From Methylobacterium currus (GTDB lineage: Bacteria; Pseudomonadota; Alphaproteobacteria; Rhizobiales; Beijerinckiaceae): a DNA stretch of 64,000 bases. Location of the stretch: contig NZ_CP028843.1 in the NCBI RefSeq assembly GCF_003058325.1, positions 4,190,001 to 4,254,000 of the forward strand, read 5' to 3'. This document shows, one piece after another, positions 9,250-18,363 of the stretch. Position 1 is the first letter of the stretch; each line of letters begins with the position of its first letter. The position numbers and the translations under genes are program-made. Below the pieces are notes generated by a model, which was not told the DNA's origin, made no database searches, and was given only the letters and a program-made list of their open reading frames with translations.

Positions 9250-10338
9250 ATGAGACCGAACCAGAACAGGCGTATGCGTGGCCGCAACCGCAGCAACAAC
9301 AAGGGGCCGAACCCGCTGACCCGGGCCTACGAGTCGAACGGCCCCGACGTGAAGATCCGCGGTACCGCCCAGCACATCGCCGAGAAATACGCCCAGCTCG
9401 CCCGCGACGCCCAGGCGAGCGGCGACCCCGTGATGGCCGAGAACTACTTCCAGCACGGTGAGCACTATTTCCGCATCATCGCCGCCGCGAACGAGCAGTA
9501 TCGCCAGCAATACGGCGGCACCTATGGCCGCCAGGGCTACGACGACGAGGATGACGGCGACGACGAGGCCGCGCCGGCCAACGGCTACGCCCCGCAGGAG
9601 CGCGGCCTGCAAGACCGCGGCCTGCAAGACCGCGGCCTGAACGAGCGCGGCGTCAACGGCTACGCCCAGGCCGGCGGCTACGGCGCCGCCGACGAGTACG
9701 GCGATCCTGGCCAGCAGCCGCAGCCCTACGACACCCGCGGCGAGGACCGCCCGTCCCGCTTCGACCGGCAGGACCGGCAGGACCAGCCGCGGCAGGATCA
9801 GCCCCGGCCCGACCGGCAGGACCGCCGCGAGCGCTTCCAGAACCGCCAGGAGCGCCAGCGCCAGGAACGCGCGGAGCGTTCCGAGCGCCAGGATCGCCCC
9901 GAGCGTCAGGACCGGCCCGAACGCCAGGGCGGCGAGCGTCAGGATCTCTCCCGCGCCGAGCAGCCGCGCCAGGAACCGGTACGCCAGGAGCCCGTTCGGC
10001 AGGAATCCGTGCGTCAGGACGGCTATCGCGAGGGGGCCCGCTCCGAGTTCCGCCGCGAGCGCCGCCGCGAGGAGCCCCGCTCCGAGCCGGTCCTGGCCGC
10101 CGACGAGCCGACCGGTCTGCCGGCCTTCCTGACCACCCCGGTGCGTCCCGCGGCCCCCGCGCCGGCCCCGGTCGAGGAGGCGCCGCCGGCGCCCCCCGCC
10201 GCGCCGGTCGAGGCGGAGGCCGACGCTCCGGCGCCGCGTCCGCGCCGCCGCCGCCGCACCCGGTTCGAGGGGACCGAGGGCGGAGGGGAGCCCGCCGGCG
10301 AACTCTTCCCAAAGCCCGCCGAATCGTCGGGCGAATAG
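9250..10338 (+). CDS. DUF4167 domain-containing, arginine/glutamine-rich protein
   Basis: A 362-residue protein. The N-terminal domain (about 1-85), with RRMRGRNR, GPNPLTRAYESNGPDVKIRG (20 residues) and YFQHGEHYFRI, is DUF4167, typical of Rhizobiales next to prmC. The rest is disordered: short tandem repeats (LQDRG x2; RQDRPE-type units; RQEPVRQEPVRQESVRQD) from about 9600 to 10020, then a Pro/Ala/Arg tail ending near RPRRRRR. The composition suggests RNA binding or condensate behaviour, but that is inference. A plausible GAGG ribosome site precedes the ATG. A strong terminator hairpin follows. Confidence 0.85.
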   Translation: MRPNQNRRMRGRNRSNNKGPNPLTRAYESNGPDVKIRGTAQHIAEKYAQLARDAQASGDPVMAENYFQHGEHYFRIIAAANEQYRQQYGGTYGRQGYDDEDDGDDEAAPANGYAPQERGLQDRGLQDRGLNERGVNGYAQAGGYGAADEYGDPGQQPQPYDTRGEDRPSRFDRQDRQDQPRQDQPRPDRQDRRERFQNRQERQRQERAERSERQDRPERQDRPERQGGERQDLSRAEQPRQEPVRQEPVRQESVRQDGYREGARSEFRRERRREEPRSEPVLAADEPTGLPAFLTTPVRPAAPAPAPVEEAPPAPPAAPVEAEADAPAPRPRRRRRTRFEGTEGGGEPAGELFPKPAESSGE

Positions 10339-10355
10339 GCCGTCCGAGCGATGGT

Positions 10356-10386
10356 TCGCCCGGTCTCCGAAGCGGAGGCCGGGCGA
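10356..10386 (+). terminator. Hairpin terminator after the DUF4167 gene
   Basis: A 14-bp stem with one mismatch (10356-10369 with 10373-10386) and an AAG loop lies 17 nt past the stop. There is no U tract, as is usual in this GC-rich genome. Confidence 0.6.
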
Positions 10387-10507
10387 TCCGCCATCGGGCC
10401 CGGACGATCACCACGCCGGACGATTTTTGCGCCGCCGCATGTGGCGTTTCCCGTGCGGCTGCCTACCTGCCGCCCTGAAACGAACCCTTGTCCAGGCGGA
10501 GCGCACC

Positions 10508-11425
10508 ATGACCCACCATCCGGCACTCGCGAAGGGCCGCGTCGCGGTCGTCACCGGTGCGGCGAGCGGCATCGGCCTCGCGGCCGCCACGGCCTTCGCC
10601 CGGGCGGGCATGCGGGTGGTGCTGGCCGATCTTCCGGGCGAGGCCCTGGATCAGGCCGGCCGCACCGTCGCAGCCGCAGCGCCGGGCGGCGCGGCGGATA
10701 TCCGGACGGTTCCGACCGACGTGGGGAAGCCGGAGGCGCTGGACGCGTTGCGCCGGGAGGCCGATTCCCTCGGGCCCGTCGCGCTGCTGATGGCCAATGC
10801 CGGCATCGAGGCCGGCGGGCGATTCTTCTCCGATGCCGCTACCTGGCACCGCATCCTCGACACCAACCTCTGGGGCGTCATCAATGCCATCCAGGCTTTC
10901 GTGCCGGGGATGATCGAGGCAGGCAGGCCCGGGGCGGTGATCGTCACCGGCTCGAAGCAGGGCATCACCACGCCGCCCGGCAACACGCCCTACAACGTCA
11001 GCAAGGCGGGCGTGAAGGTGACGGCCGAGGCTCTGGCGCACGAGCTGCGCGAGACAGGCTCGCCCATCACCGCCCATCTGCTGATCCCGGGCTTCGTCTA
11101 TACCGGCCTCACCCGGGCCCGCGGCGCGACCGAGAAGCCGGCCGGCGCCTGGACGCCGGAGGAAACCGTCGACTTCATGCTTCAGGCGATGAGTGCCGGC
11201 GACTTCTACATCCTCTGCCCGGACAACGAGACCACCCGGGAGATGGACGAGAAGCGGATGCGCTGGGCGGCCGACGACGTGATCCGCAACCGCCCGGCCC
11301 TGTCGCGCTGGCACCCCGACCACAAGGCGGCCTTCGCGGCCCATATGGAGGCGCCGCTGGAGGGCGGCGGCACCGGGGCGGACCAGGGCGTGAAGGCGGC
11401 GGCGGCGACGCCGGCGTCGTTCTAG
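10508..11425 (+). CDS. SDR-family NAD(P)-dependent oxidoreductase
   Basis: A 305-residue short-chain dehydrogenase. The cofactor motif TGAASGIG is near residue 17, NAG (in LLMANAGIEAGG) near 98, and the catalytic Ser-Tyr-Lys set appears as VTGSKQG followed by YNVSK. The protein is longer than the classical 250 residues, with a C-terminal extension (MDEKRMRWAADDVIRNRPAL region) seen in a subset of uncharacterised SDRs. The substrate is unknown. The ATG at 10508 has the ribosome site GGCGGAG. No neighbour points to a pathway. Confidence 0.85.
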   Translation: MTHHPALAKGRVAVVTGAASGIGLAAATAFARAGMRVVLADLPGEALDQAGRTVAAAAPGGAADIRTVPTDVGKPEALDALRREADSLGPVALLMANAGIEAGGRFFSDAATWHRILDTNLWGVINAIQAFVPGMIEAGRPGAVIVTGSKQGITTPPGNTPYNVSKAGVKVTAEALAHELRETGSPITAHLLIPGFVYTGLTRARGATEKPAGAWTPEETVDFMLQAMSAGDFYILCPDNETTREMDEKRMRWAADDVIRNRPALSRWHPDHKAAFAAHMEAPLEGGGTGADQGVKAAAATPASF

Positions 11426-11749
11426 ACAGATTTCGCCGAAGCGGTTGCCGGTTTTGCGACGGCACCCGGCGACACAACGAGAACCTCGGAGGATGACGCG
11501 TTCGCCTGCCAAAGCAGGTTGGCCGAAGAGCGTGTCCGACCCGACGATGTGACACCCTCCGCGTCATCCCGGAGCCGCGAAGGCGAAACCCGGAACGATG
11601 CGGAGAAGGGGAGGGCCGTCGCGAGAGGCGCGTCACACCGCGCTCGATCGGCGCGAGACCAGGCCGGACGCAACGCCACGTCCGCCAGACACAGTGGCAG
11701 GCCGCGCCCGTGCAGGGCCGGCCGGCACCAGCGGGAGACCCGTCACCCG
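11426..11749. other. Intergenic stretch upstream of zwf
   Basis: No gene is supported here. The segment around 11560-11600 (TCATCCCGGAGCCGCGAAGG) has the look of a short interspersed chromosomal repeat. The zwf promoter should lie in this gap, but no clear -35/-10 pair was identified. Confidence 0.35.
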
Positions 11750-13225
11750 ATGCACAAGATCATCCCCGTCGCCGCCTTCGATGCCGTCGTGTTCGGCGCC
11801 ACCGGCGACCTGACGATGCGCAAGCTGCTGCCGGCGCTCTACTACCGGTTTCGCGACCGGCAGATTCCGGAGGAGAGCCGCATCGTTGCGGCGGCGCGCA
11901 GCCATCTCGGGACGGCGGAGTACCGGGATCTCGCCGCCGCGGCCCTGGAGCGCCACGTGCCGGCGGCCGATCGCGAGCCCGACACGGTGACGCGCTTCCT
12001 CGACCATCTGGCTTACGTGGCGGTGGACGGGGCCGGCGAGGCGGGCTGGGAGGATCTGGCGAACCTGCTCGCCGAGCATCCGGACCACGTCCGGCCCTAC
12101 TATCTCGCCACCTCGCCGAGCCTCTACGGCGCGATCTGCCGCAATCTGAGCGCCCACGGGCTGATCGGCGAACGCTCCCGCGTCGTGCTGGAGAAGCCGA
12201 TCGGCCACGACCTCGCCTCGGCCCGGGCGATCAACGATCAGGTCGGCAAGGTCTTTCCCGAGAGCCAGATCTTCCGCATCGACCACTATCTCGGGAAGGA
12301 GACGGTGCAGAACCTGCTGGCCTTGCGCTTCGCCAACACGATCTTCGAGCGGCTGTGGAACGCCGACGTGATCGACCACGTGCAGATCACGGTGGCGGAG
12401 ACGGTGGGGGTCGAGGGCCGCGGCGGCTATTACGACACATCCGGGGCGCTGCGCGACATGCTGCAGAACCACATGTTGCAGCTCCTCTGCCTGCTCGGCA
12501 TGGAGAGCCCGCTCTCCCTCGACGCCGACGCGGTGCGCGACGAGAAGCTGAAGGTGCTGCGGGCCTTGAGGCCGATCCCCGCCCACGAGGTGCCGATGCG
12601 CACCGTGCGCGGCCAGTACGTCGCCGGCGCCGTGAACGGCCAGCCGGTCCCGGGCTACGTCACGGATCTCGGTGAGGATCGCGCGAGCCTCACCGAGACC
12701 TTCGTGGCGCTGAAGCTCGAGCTGATGACGCCGCGCTGGGCCGGGGTGCCGTTCTACCTGCGCACCGGCAAGAGGCTGCCCCAGAAGGTCTCCGAGATCG
12801 TGGTGCAGTTCCGCTCCTCGCCGTTCAGCATCTTCTCGGACGAGTTCGCCCGCGAGCCGAACCGCCTGGTGATCCGGCTGCAGCCTCAGGAAGGCATCAA
12901 GCTCGAGGTGATGACGAAGGAGCCGGGCCCCGGCGGCATGCGCCTGCGGGCGACGGGCCTCGACATCTCCTTCGAGGAGACCTTCAACCAGCGCTACCCG
13001 GACGCCTACGAGCGCCTGCTGATGGACGTGGTGCGGGGCAACGCCACCCTGTTCATGCGCCGCGACGAGGTCGAGGCCGCCTGGGCCTGGGCCGACACCC
13101 TGCTCAACGCCTGGGCCGACCGCCCGGAGCCGCCGCGCCCCTATCCGGCCGGCACCTGGGGACCCACCGCCGCGATCGCGCTGATCGAGCGCGATGGCCG
13201 CACTTGGCATGAAGACATCGGCTGA
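11750..13225 (+). CDS. zwf: Glucose-6-phosphate 1-dehydrogenase
   Basis: Oxidises glucose 6-phosphate to 6-phosphogluconolactone with NAD(P)+, feeding the Entner-Doudoroff and pentose phosphate routes. The 491-residue length equals E. coli Zwf. The nucleotide motif VFGATGDLTMRKLLPALY is at the N-terminus, and the active-site motif RIDHYLGKE lies around 176-184 with the catalytic His near 179. The C-terminal half is conserved (YLRTGKRLP). The ATG at 11750 gives the family N-terminus. The last codons and stop are repeated as an imperfect 23-nt direct repeat at 13235-13257. pgl and edd are not adjacent. Confidence 0.96.
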   Translation: MHKIIPVAAFDAVVFGATGDLTMRKLLPALYYRFRDRQIPEESRIVAAARSHLGTAEYRDLAAAALERHVPAADREPDTVTRFLDHLAYVAVDGAGEAGWEDLANLLAEHPDHVRPYYLATSPSLYGAICRNLSAHGLIGERSRVVLEKPIGHDLASARAINDQVGKVFPESQIFRIDHYLGKETVQNLLALRFANTIFERLWNADVIDHVQITVAETVGVEGRGGYYDTSGALRDMLQNHMLQLLCLLGMESPLSLDADAVRDEKLKVLRALRPIPAHEVPMRTVRGQYVAGAVNGQPVPGYVTDLGEDRASLTETFVALKLELMTPRWAGVPFYLRTGKRLPQKVSEIVVQFRSSPFSIFSDEFAREPNRLVIRLQPQEGIKLEVMTKEPGPGGMRLRATGLDISFEETFNQRYPDAYERLLMDVVRGNATLFMRRDEVEAAWAWADTLLNAWADRPEPPRPYPAGTWGPTAAIALIERDGRTWHEDIG

Positions 13226-13414
13226 CGCCGATCCGGCACGAGGACATCGGCTGACGCAGCGGCGCCTCATTGGAATAAATCCAAGTTGTCTCAAGGGGAT
13301 GACGGCAGGATCGCGCCCGCGGCGGCTTTCCTTCCGGCGCTCCCCGCTCTAGAGGAGCCGCGAGACAAGAGCCCGCCTCGCGCTCCGGCGCGGGCGGGCG
13401 CCGAGGATTGCATC

Positions 13415-14080
13415 ATGTCGCCCTGCCGCTCGTCCCTCGCCAGCCTCCTGGTCCTCGCCGCGTTCCTCGCTGGACCCGCCCGCGCCCAGGAGGAGCCGGC
13501 CGGCGAGGCGCCTGCGGCCGAGGCCCCGGCCCACAAGCCTGCGCCCAAGCCGGCGCCCCGCCGCCCCGCCCCCAAGCCCGCGGCGGCGGCTCCGAAGCCG
13601 GAACCCGCTCCGGTGGCGGCCCCGACCGGCGCCTGGCCGAACGGCGCGAGCGCGGTGAGCGAGGTCTACGGCGACTGGACCATCAGCTGCACCCGCGAGA
13701 ACGACAAGCGCCAGTGCCAGCTCTCGCAGGCGCAAGGGGTGGCGCAGACCGGGCAGCGCCGCTTCAGCATCGAGCTCAACGCCCCCCAGGACGGGCGCAG
13801 CAACGGCCTGCTGCTGATGCCGCTCGGCCTGTCGATCGAGCCTGGCGTGACCTTCAAGCTCGATGACGCGACGCTCGGCAAGGGTGCCCCCTACACCTCC
13901 TGCGTCCAGGCCGGCTGCGTCGTGCCGATCAGCTTCCCGACCGTCGCCACCGAGGCGATGAAGACCGCCGTGAACCTGCGCGTCACCGGCACCAAGCCCA
14001 ACGGCGAGGCCGAGACCATCACGGTGCCGCTCGCCGGATTCGCCGCAGCCCTCGCCCGGATGTCGCAGCTTTTGAGCTGA
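13415..14080 (+). CDS. Invasion-associated locus B (IalB) family periplasmic protein
   Basis: A 221-residue secreted protein. It has a signal peptide (LASLLVLAAFLAGPARAQ, cleaved near residue 23), then an Ala/Pro/Lys linker (KPAPKPAPRRPAPKP, about 35-75), then the IalB domain beginning VYGDWTISC. Conserved cysteines are in ISCTRENDKRQCQL and SCVQAGCVV. Bartonella IalB aids erythrocyte entry, but in free-living alphaproteobacteria the family is a general envelope protein of unknown role. The linker probably spans peptidoglycan. It was started at the ATG directly before the signal peptide. Confidence 0.82.
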   Translation: MSPCRSSLASLLVLAAFLAGPARAQEEPAGEAPAAEAPAHKPAPKPAPRRPAPKPAAAAPKPEPAPVAAPTGAWPNGASAVSEVYGDWTISCTRENDKRQCQLSQAQGVAQTGQRRFSIELNAPQDGRSNGLLLMPLGLSIEPGVTFKLDDATLGKGAPYTSCVQAGCVVPISFPTVATEAMKTAVNLRVTGTKPNGEAETITVPLAGFAAALARMSQLLS

Positions 14081-14122
14081 CGTCTTCACCAGCTGATGAG
14101 GGATTGGGCGCAGGATGACCGC

Positions 14123-14329
14123 ATGAGCATCGATTCCGCCTCCCTCTCCGCCGGCGCCGTCTCGCAGCAGAGCGCCGCCTTCAGCCAGCAGGTCGCGACC
14201 CTGGCGATGCGCCGCCAGATCGACGCCGAGCGCTCCGTCGCCGGCCTCGTGGCCGAGACGGCGAATGCCCCGACCGCCAGTGCCCCGGCTCCGTCCGGAC
14301 AGGGTCAGCGCCTCGACATACGCGTCTAG
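14123..14329 (+). CDS. YjfB-like small protein
   Basis: A 68-residue protein, MSIDSASLSAGAVSQQSA at the N-terminus, mostly predicted helix with a Pro/Ala tail. The pattern of Ser/Ala/Gln residues followed by VATLAMRRQID resembles the YjfB putative motility family (about 60 residues). No flagellar gene is near. An AGGA ribosome site lies 8 nt before the ATG. The assignment is tentative; that the frame is coding is more certain. Confidence 0.6.
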   Translation: MSIDSASLSAGAVSQQSAAFSQQVATLAMRRQIDAERSVAGLVAETANAPTASAPAPSGQGQRLDIRV

Positions 14330-14694
14330 AGCATCGTCCGACGACGCGGATGCCCGTTCGTCGGACAAGGCTGCAAGATCGACACTCCAGAGCCCCAAAC
14401 GATCGCCGCGCGATCGGGTGGGATTTTGGCGTTGGCTGCCCTCCGCCGCATCAAGACTTGCCTGCCTTTGAGGCAGGCTGCGGGACGCGACGGGCGAGCC
14501 GTCCTCGTGCACGCTTGGCACGAGACCTGCAAAGTCCCGCGCAGGCTGGCCGCACGGCCCGCGGGGCAAAGACGCCCGAGCCTTGGACACGGATGTCCGA
14601 CAGACTGAGGAACGGGACCGGGATGCACCGGCCTCGCGATCCTCACCCTGAAGCGCGTCGAAGCCCCCCCGCGGGGGCTGCGTGAGGCTCCGAT
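14330..14694. other. Intergenic leader of the NarK-type gene
   Basis: No gene is supported in this stretch. Besides the hairpin at 14336-14366, it holds GCCTGCC/GGCAGGC at 14460-14478 and an AGCCCCC/GGGGGCT hairpin at 14662-14679. The last ends 15 nt before the transporter start and could affect its ribosome site. Confidence 0.4.
14336..14366 (+). terminator. Hairpin after the YjfB-like gene
   Basis: GTCCGACGA (14336-14344) pairs with TCGTCGGAC (14358-14366), 6 nt past the stop. This is a likely terminator without a U tract. Confidence 0.5.
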
Positions 14695-15960
14695 ATGGCC
14701 AGTTTCAAGACCGTCATGAAGTCGGGTCATCCCCCGACCCTGTTCGCTGCATTCCTCTATTTCGATTTCTGCTTCGCGATCTGGGTGCTCAACGGCGCCA
14801 TGGGCCCGTTCATCACCGAGCACTACAAGCTCACGCCGGCCCAGACCGGCTTCATGATCTCGCTCCCGATCCTCGCCGGTGCGATCATGCGCTTCCCCCT
14901 CGGCGTGCTCGCCCAGTATATCGGGCGCAAGAACGCGGCGATCACCGAGATGTCGCTGATCGTCCTGGCGATGGCCTACGGCTTCTTCCTGGTGCACGGC
15001 TTCACCGACGTGCTCGCCATGGGCGTGCTGCTCGGCATCGCCGGGGCCTCGTTCGGCGTGGCGCTCTCCCTCGGCTCGGGCTGGTTCCCGGCCGAGCACA
15101 AGGGCCTGGCGATGGGCATCGCCGGCGCCGGCAATTCCGGCACCGTGCTGGCCGTGCTGTTCGCGCCGCCGCTCGCCCAGGCCTATGGCTGGCAGGCCGT
15201 CTACGGCTTTGCCGGCGTGTTCATGCTGATCCCGCTCGCCGTGATGGTCGTCTTCGCCAAGGAGCCGCCGGATCGCGAGCACCAGACCTTCAAGCAGCAC
15301 GTCGCCTGCCTGTTCGAGAAGGACGGCTGGGCCTTCAACCTGATCTACGTCATCACCTTCGGCGGCTTCATCGGCCTGTCGAACTTCCTGCCGACCTTCT
15401 TTTACGAGCAGTTCGCCGTCACCAAGATCGAGGCCGGGCGGCTGACCATGCTGGCAGCCCTGATGGGCTCCGGCATCCGCATCCTCGGCGGCTACTTCGC
15501 CGACCGGATCGGCGGCATCCTGGTGCTGACCGTGGTGCTGCTGGCCGCCGTCGGCTCGTTCCTGATGCTCACCGCGGCGCCGACGCTGCTCGTCACCACG
15601 ATGCTGTTCATGGTCTGCTTCGCGGCGCTCGGCGCGGGCAACGGGGCGCTGTTCCAGCTCGTGCCCCTGCGCTGGCCGACCAACACCGCGGTGGCCGGCT
15701 CGATGATCGGCGAGGTCGGGGCCCTCGGCGGCGCCATCCTGCCCAACGCCATGGGCCTGTCGAAGCAGTATACCGGCGGCTTCGCGGCGGGCTTCCTGGT
15801 CTACGCCGCCTTCACGGCCGTCGTGCTCGGCTGCCTCGCCTTGTGGTCGCGCAAATGGGTCGGTGCCTGGGTCGGCCCCCGCGGCAAGGTGCTGACCGCG
15901 GCCGAGGGCGCGGTTCCGGCCGCGACCGGGAGCCCGATCGGAACCGTGCAGCGCGCCTGA
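14695..15960 (+). CDS. NarK/NNP-type nitrate/nitrite MFS transporter
   Basis: A 421-residue major facilitator with about 12 membrane helices. The signatures WVLNGAMGPFI in helix 1, FPLGVLAQYIGRK in the 2-3 loop, and MGIAGAGNSGTVLAVLF in helix 5 match the nitrate-nitrite porter family, whose helix-5 motif binds substrate. The cytoplasmic loop has the usual ACLFEKDGWAFNLIYV segment. No nitrate reductase gene is in the window, so uptake for assimilation is inferred from family alone. It ends one base before the stop of the converging comF gene. Confidence 0.8.
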   Translation: MASFKTVMKSGHPPTLFAAFLYFDFCFAIWVLNGAMGPFITEHYKLTPAQTGFMISLPILAGAIMRFPLGVLAQYIGRKNAAITEMSLIVLAMAYGFFLVHGFTDVLAMGVLLGIAGASFGVALSLGSGWFPAEHKGLAMGIAGAGNSGTVLAVLFAPPLAQAYGWQAVYGFAGVFMLIPLAVMVVFAKEPPDREHQTFKQHVACLFEKDGWAFNLIYVITFGGFIGLSNFLPTFFYEQFAVTKIEAGRLTMLAALMGSGIRILGGYFADRIGGILVLTVVLLAAVGSFLMLTAAPTLLVTTMLFMVCFAALGAGNGALFQLVPLRWPTNTAVAGSMIGEVGALGGAILPNAMGLSKQYTGGFAAGFLVYAAFTAVVLGCLALWSRKWVGAWVGPRGKVLTAAEGAVPAATGSPIGTVQRA

Positions 15961-15961
15961 T

Positions 15962-16798
15962 TCAGATCCCGTCGCGCCCGTCGCTCACCACGCGGGCGAA
16001 GACCAGCACGTCGACCGCCGCCGCCCCGCCGCGCAGGAGCGCCCTGGCGGCAGCGTTCGCCGTCGCGCCCGTGGTCAGCACGTCATCGACGAGGAGGACC
16101 CGCTTGCCCTGCAGGCGCGGCCGGGCTCCGTCCGGCACCCGGAAGGCACCCTGCAGGTTCTCGGCCCGGGCGGCGCGGCTCAGGCCCATCTGCGCCCGGG
16201 TGCGCCGCACCCGGGCCAGCAGCTCGGGGGCCACCGGCACGCCGCTGCGGCGCGCGGCCACCCGGGCGAGCAGGGCGGCCTGGTTGAAGCGCCGCCACCA
16301 CAGCCGCCAGCGCCAGAGCGGCACCGGCACCGCCACGTCGGCCTGGGCCAGGAGCTCGGCGCCCGTCTGCGCCATCATCGCCCCGAGGGCGCCTGCGAGG
16401 TCGAGGCGGTCCTCGTATTTCAGCCGCTGTACCAACCGTCGCGCCGTGGCGTCGTAGCGCGCCACCGCCCGGGCGCGCTGATAGACCGGCGGATCCGCGA
16501 GCGCGGCCGGCGAGAGCAAGCCCGGCGCCCCGAGATCGACCGAGAACGGCGTGCCGAGCCGCTCGCAATAGGGCCGCTCGATGAAGCGCATCTCGCTCCA
16601 GCAGCCGGCGCAGAGGGCGTGCGGCACGGCCGTGGCGGCCCCGCAGGCGATGCAGCTCGGCGGATAGACCAGCCCGACGAGCCCGTGCAGCGCGAGGCCG
16701 GGCAGTCCGGCGAGGCGGCGCAGACCGGTCACGGCCTCTGCTCTTCCGGTTCGCGGTCTGCTCGCTCGATCGACGAGATTTGCCGGGTCCGACGGCAT
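15962..16798 (-). CDS. ComF-family phosphoribosyltransferase-like protein
   Basis: A 278-residue protein with a zinc-finger-like cysteine pair arrangement near the N-terminus (CIAC ... CAGCW) followed by a phosphoribosyltransferase domain. The PRPP-binding loop VLLVDDVLTTGAT is at about 234-246. ComF proteins of competent bacteria are cytosolic DNA-uptake factors; in alphaproteobacteria the role is unproven. An ATG was chosen at 16796-16798; a later start would still leave the cysteines intact. It converges on the NarK gene with no room for a terminator. Confidence 0.85.
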   Translation of the reverse strand: MPSDPANLVDRASRPRTGRAEAVTGLRRLAGLPGLALHGLVGLVYPPSCIACGAATAVPHALCAGCWSEMRFIERPYCERLGTPFSVDLGAPGLLSPAALADPPVYQRARAVARYDATARRLVQRLKYEDRLDLAGALGAMMAQTGAELLAQADVAVPVPLWRWRLWWRRFNQAALLARVAARRSGVPVAPELLARVRRTRAQMGLSRAARAENLQGAFRVPDGARPRLQGKRVLLVDDVLTTGATANAAARALLRGGAAAVDVLVFARVVSDGRDGI

Positions 16799-17317
16799 GA
16801 ATCAGGTGCCCACCGGACCGGCCGGCTGTGTCCAGGCGGGAACAGCGAGGGTCTGACGCTCAGCCAAGACCATGTCTCGGGCGGGAAGATTTGAATTGCG
16901 ACAGGGAGGGCCGCGAGATCGGGCAAAACGAGGGAAACCTCGAGGAACCGATGATTACGCTGGCCCGGACTCCGTCCCGGCCGCTCACGGTGCGTCACGA
17001 ATCCCTCTCGCAGCACGATCCCCGTTACCGGTCCCTTCCCGACCGTCTCGATGCACGCGACCGCGTCGATGGCGCCGGGACTGCCATCAAGCGGGGCGCT
17101 TGCGCCGATCGTCCGATCTACCGTCCCGCTTTCCTGCCGATCAAGGACCAGCGGGAGCGCTCCCTGCGGGAGTTCAAGCAGATCTGGAATCGCTCCACGC
17201 TCACCCATCGACGCCTCGCTCGACGACGCGGATCCCGGTACATCATCGATCATGGGGCGACAGCGAAAGCCCGGAATCGGGCTCGGTCGCCGCTCCGGGC
17301 CGGTTTCACGCGACCGC
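16799..17317. other. 519-nt stretch with no supported gene
   Basis: A plus-strand frame from the ATG at 16951 (after CGAGGAACCG, ribosome-site-like) to 17424 would encode about 157 Arg/Ser-rich residues. A long minus-strand frame also crosses here. Neither matches a family I know, and the third-position GC bias of the plus frame is visibly weaker than in neighbouring genes. It may be a decayed gene or leader sequence. Confidence 0.35.
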
Positions 17318-18088
17318 TCAGCGCGGTGGACGACCCCCCGGCCGCGTCCCGAGGGCGGCGAGCGAATCGTGGTGCAGCAGCAGCACGTCGGTCGCCGCCG
17401 CCAGCTTGCGGGCTGCCGGCGTGAACCCGGCATTCGAGACCACGGCGGCGCAATCGGCACCCCAGTAGCTGCGCGCCGCCACCACCTCCTGCACCGCGCC
17501 GTTGCCGACCGGTTTCGCATAGCGCTTGCACTGCACGACCAGCCGCAGCCCGTCGCGCTCCGCCACCACGTCGGCGCCCTGGTCGCCCGCGGCCTTCGTG
17601 GTGCGTGCGTCCCAGCCGGCCTGTTCGAGCAGGGCCGCGCAGTAGCGCTCATAGGCGATTCCGTCCTCCGGCAGTGCCGCGGCCTCGTCCGGAGCCGCGA
17701 CGCTCAAGGAGGCGGCCTCGACGATGTCCAGGATCTCGTCCCAGCGCGCCTCGACCAGGTCGCCATAGCCCTCGGCCTCCAGCCGCGGCAGCAGAGTGCG
17801 CTCGGCGAAGTAGCTGCGCTCGCGCAGCCAGCCGTCGAGGATCTCGTTGCCGTACGGATCGACGTAGCTCTCCTGCCGGCGGCGCAGGGCCAGGGTCTCG
17901 CGGTGCCGGCGGGCGATCGCCCGGACCCGCCGCCGGAAGCGGCCGCCGCGTCCGAGCCGGTGCATGACCAGTCCCAGCACTACCAGGCCGGCCACGGCCA
18001 GCGCCTTGGGGCCGACCCACAGGCTCGCCGCACCCCCGGCCACGATGGGCCAGAACAGGCGGTCGGCGAGGCTGGAGCTGCGGCGCAT
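17318..18088 (-). CDS. Membrane-anchored Mrr-type restriction endonuclease-like protein
   Basis: A 256-residue protein. Two hydrophobic segments near the N-terminus (about 8-45) are followed by a basic Arg/Lys stretch, a helical region (about 55-140), and a C-terminal PD-(D/E)xK nuclease domain of the Mrr_cat type. The domain includes GDQGADVVAERDGL, with the catalytic Asp, and LVVQCKRY, the QxK motif. The nuclease residues are intact. Membrane-tethered Mrr-like proteins occur widely; some are proposed to act on foreign or damaged DNA, but no target is known. There is no methylase partner beside it. Confidence 0.8.
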   Translation of the reverse strand: MRRSSSLADRLFWPIVAGGAASLWVGPKALAVAGLVVLGLVMHRLGRGGRFRRRVRAIARRHRETLALRRRQESYVDPYGNEILDGWLRERSYFAERTLLPRLEAEGYGDLVEARWDEILDIVEAASLSVAAPDEAAALPEDGIAYERYCAALLEQAGWDARTTKAAGDQGADVVAERDGLRLVVQCKRYAKPVGNGAVQEVVAARSYWGADCAAVVSNAGFTPAARKLAAATDVLLLHHDSLAALGTRPGGRPPR

Positions 18089-18363
18089 CGGGACAAACTC
18101 TCGCGCCGCGCGACGCGGCCGGACGGTCCGGACTCTCGCGAGACCGCGTTGTCCCCAGCCTAAGGCGCCGTCTGTCCCGGGCCTCATCCACAGGAGAACG
18201 CACAGCCGGACGGGCTCCGTGCCGACCCACGGCGGGGCGGCGGCCGCGCCTCACGGGAGCGTGTCGAGGCAAGACCTTCGCGGCGCTTGCATTCGGGCCG
18301 CCGCGCATCCGATCCTGGCATTTCGCCGGGGCCCCGCACGGGCCGGCGCAGGGGAGTCCCCGG

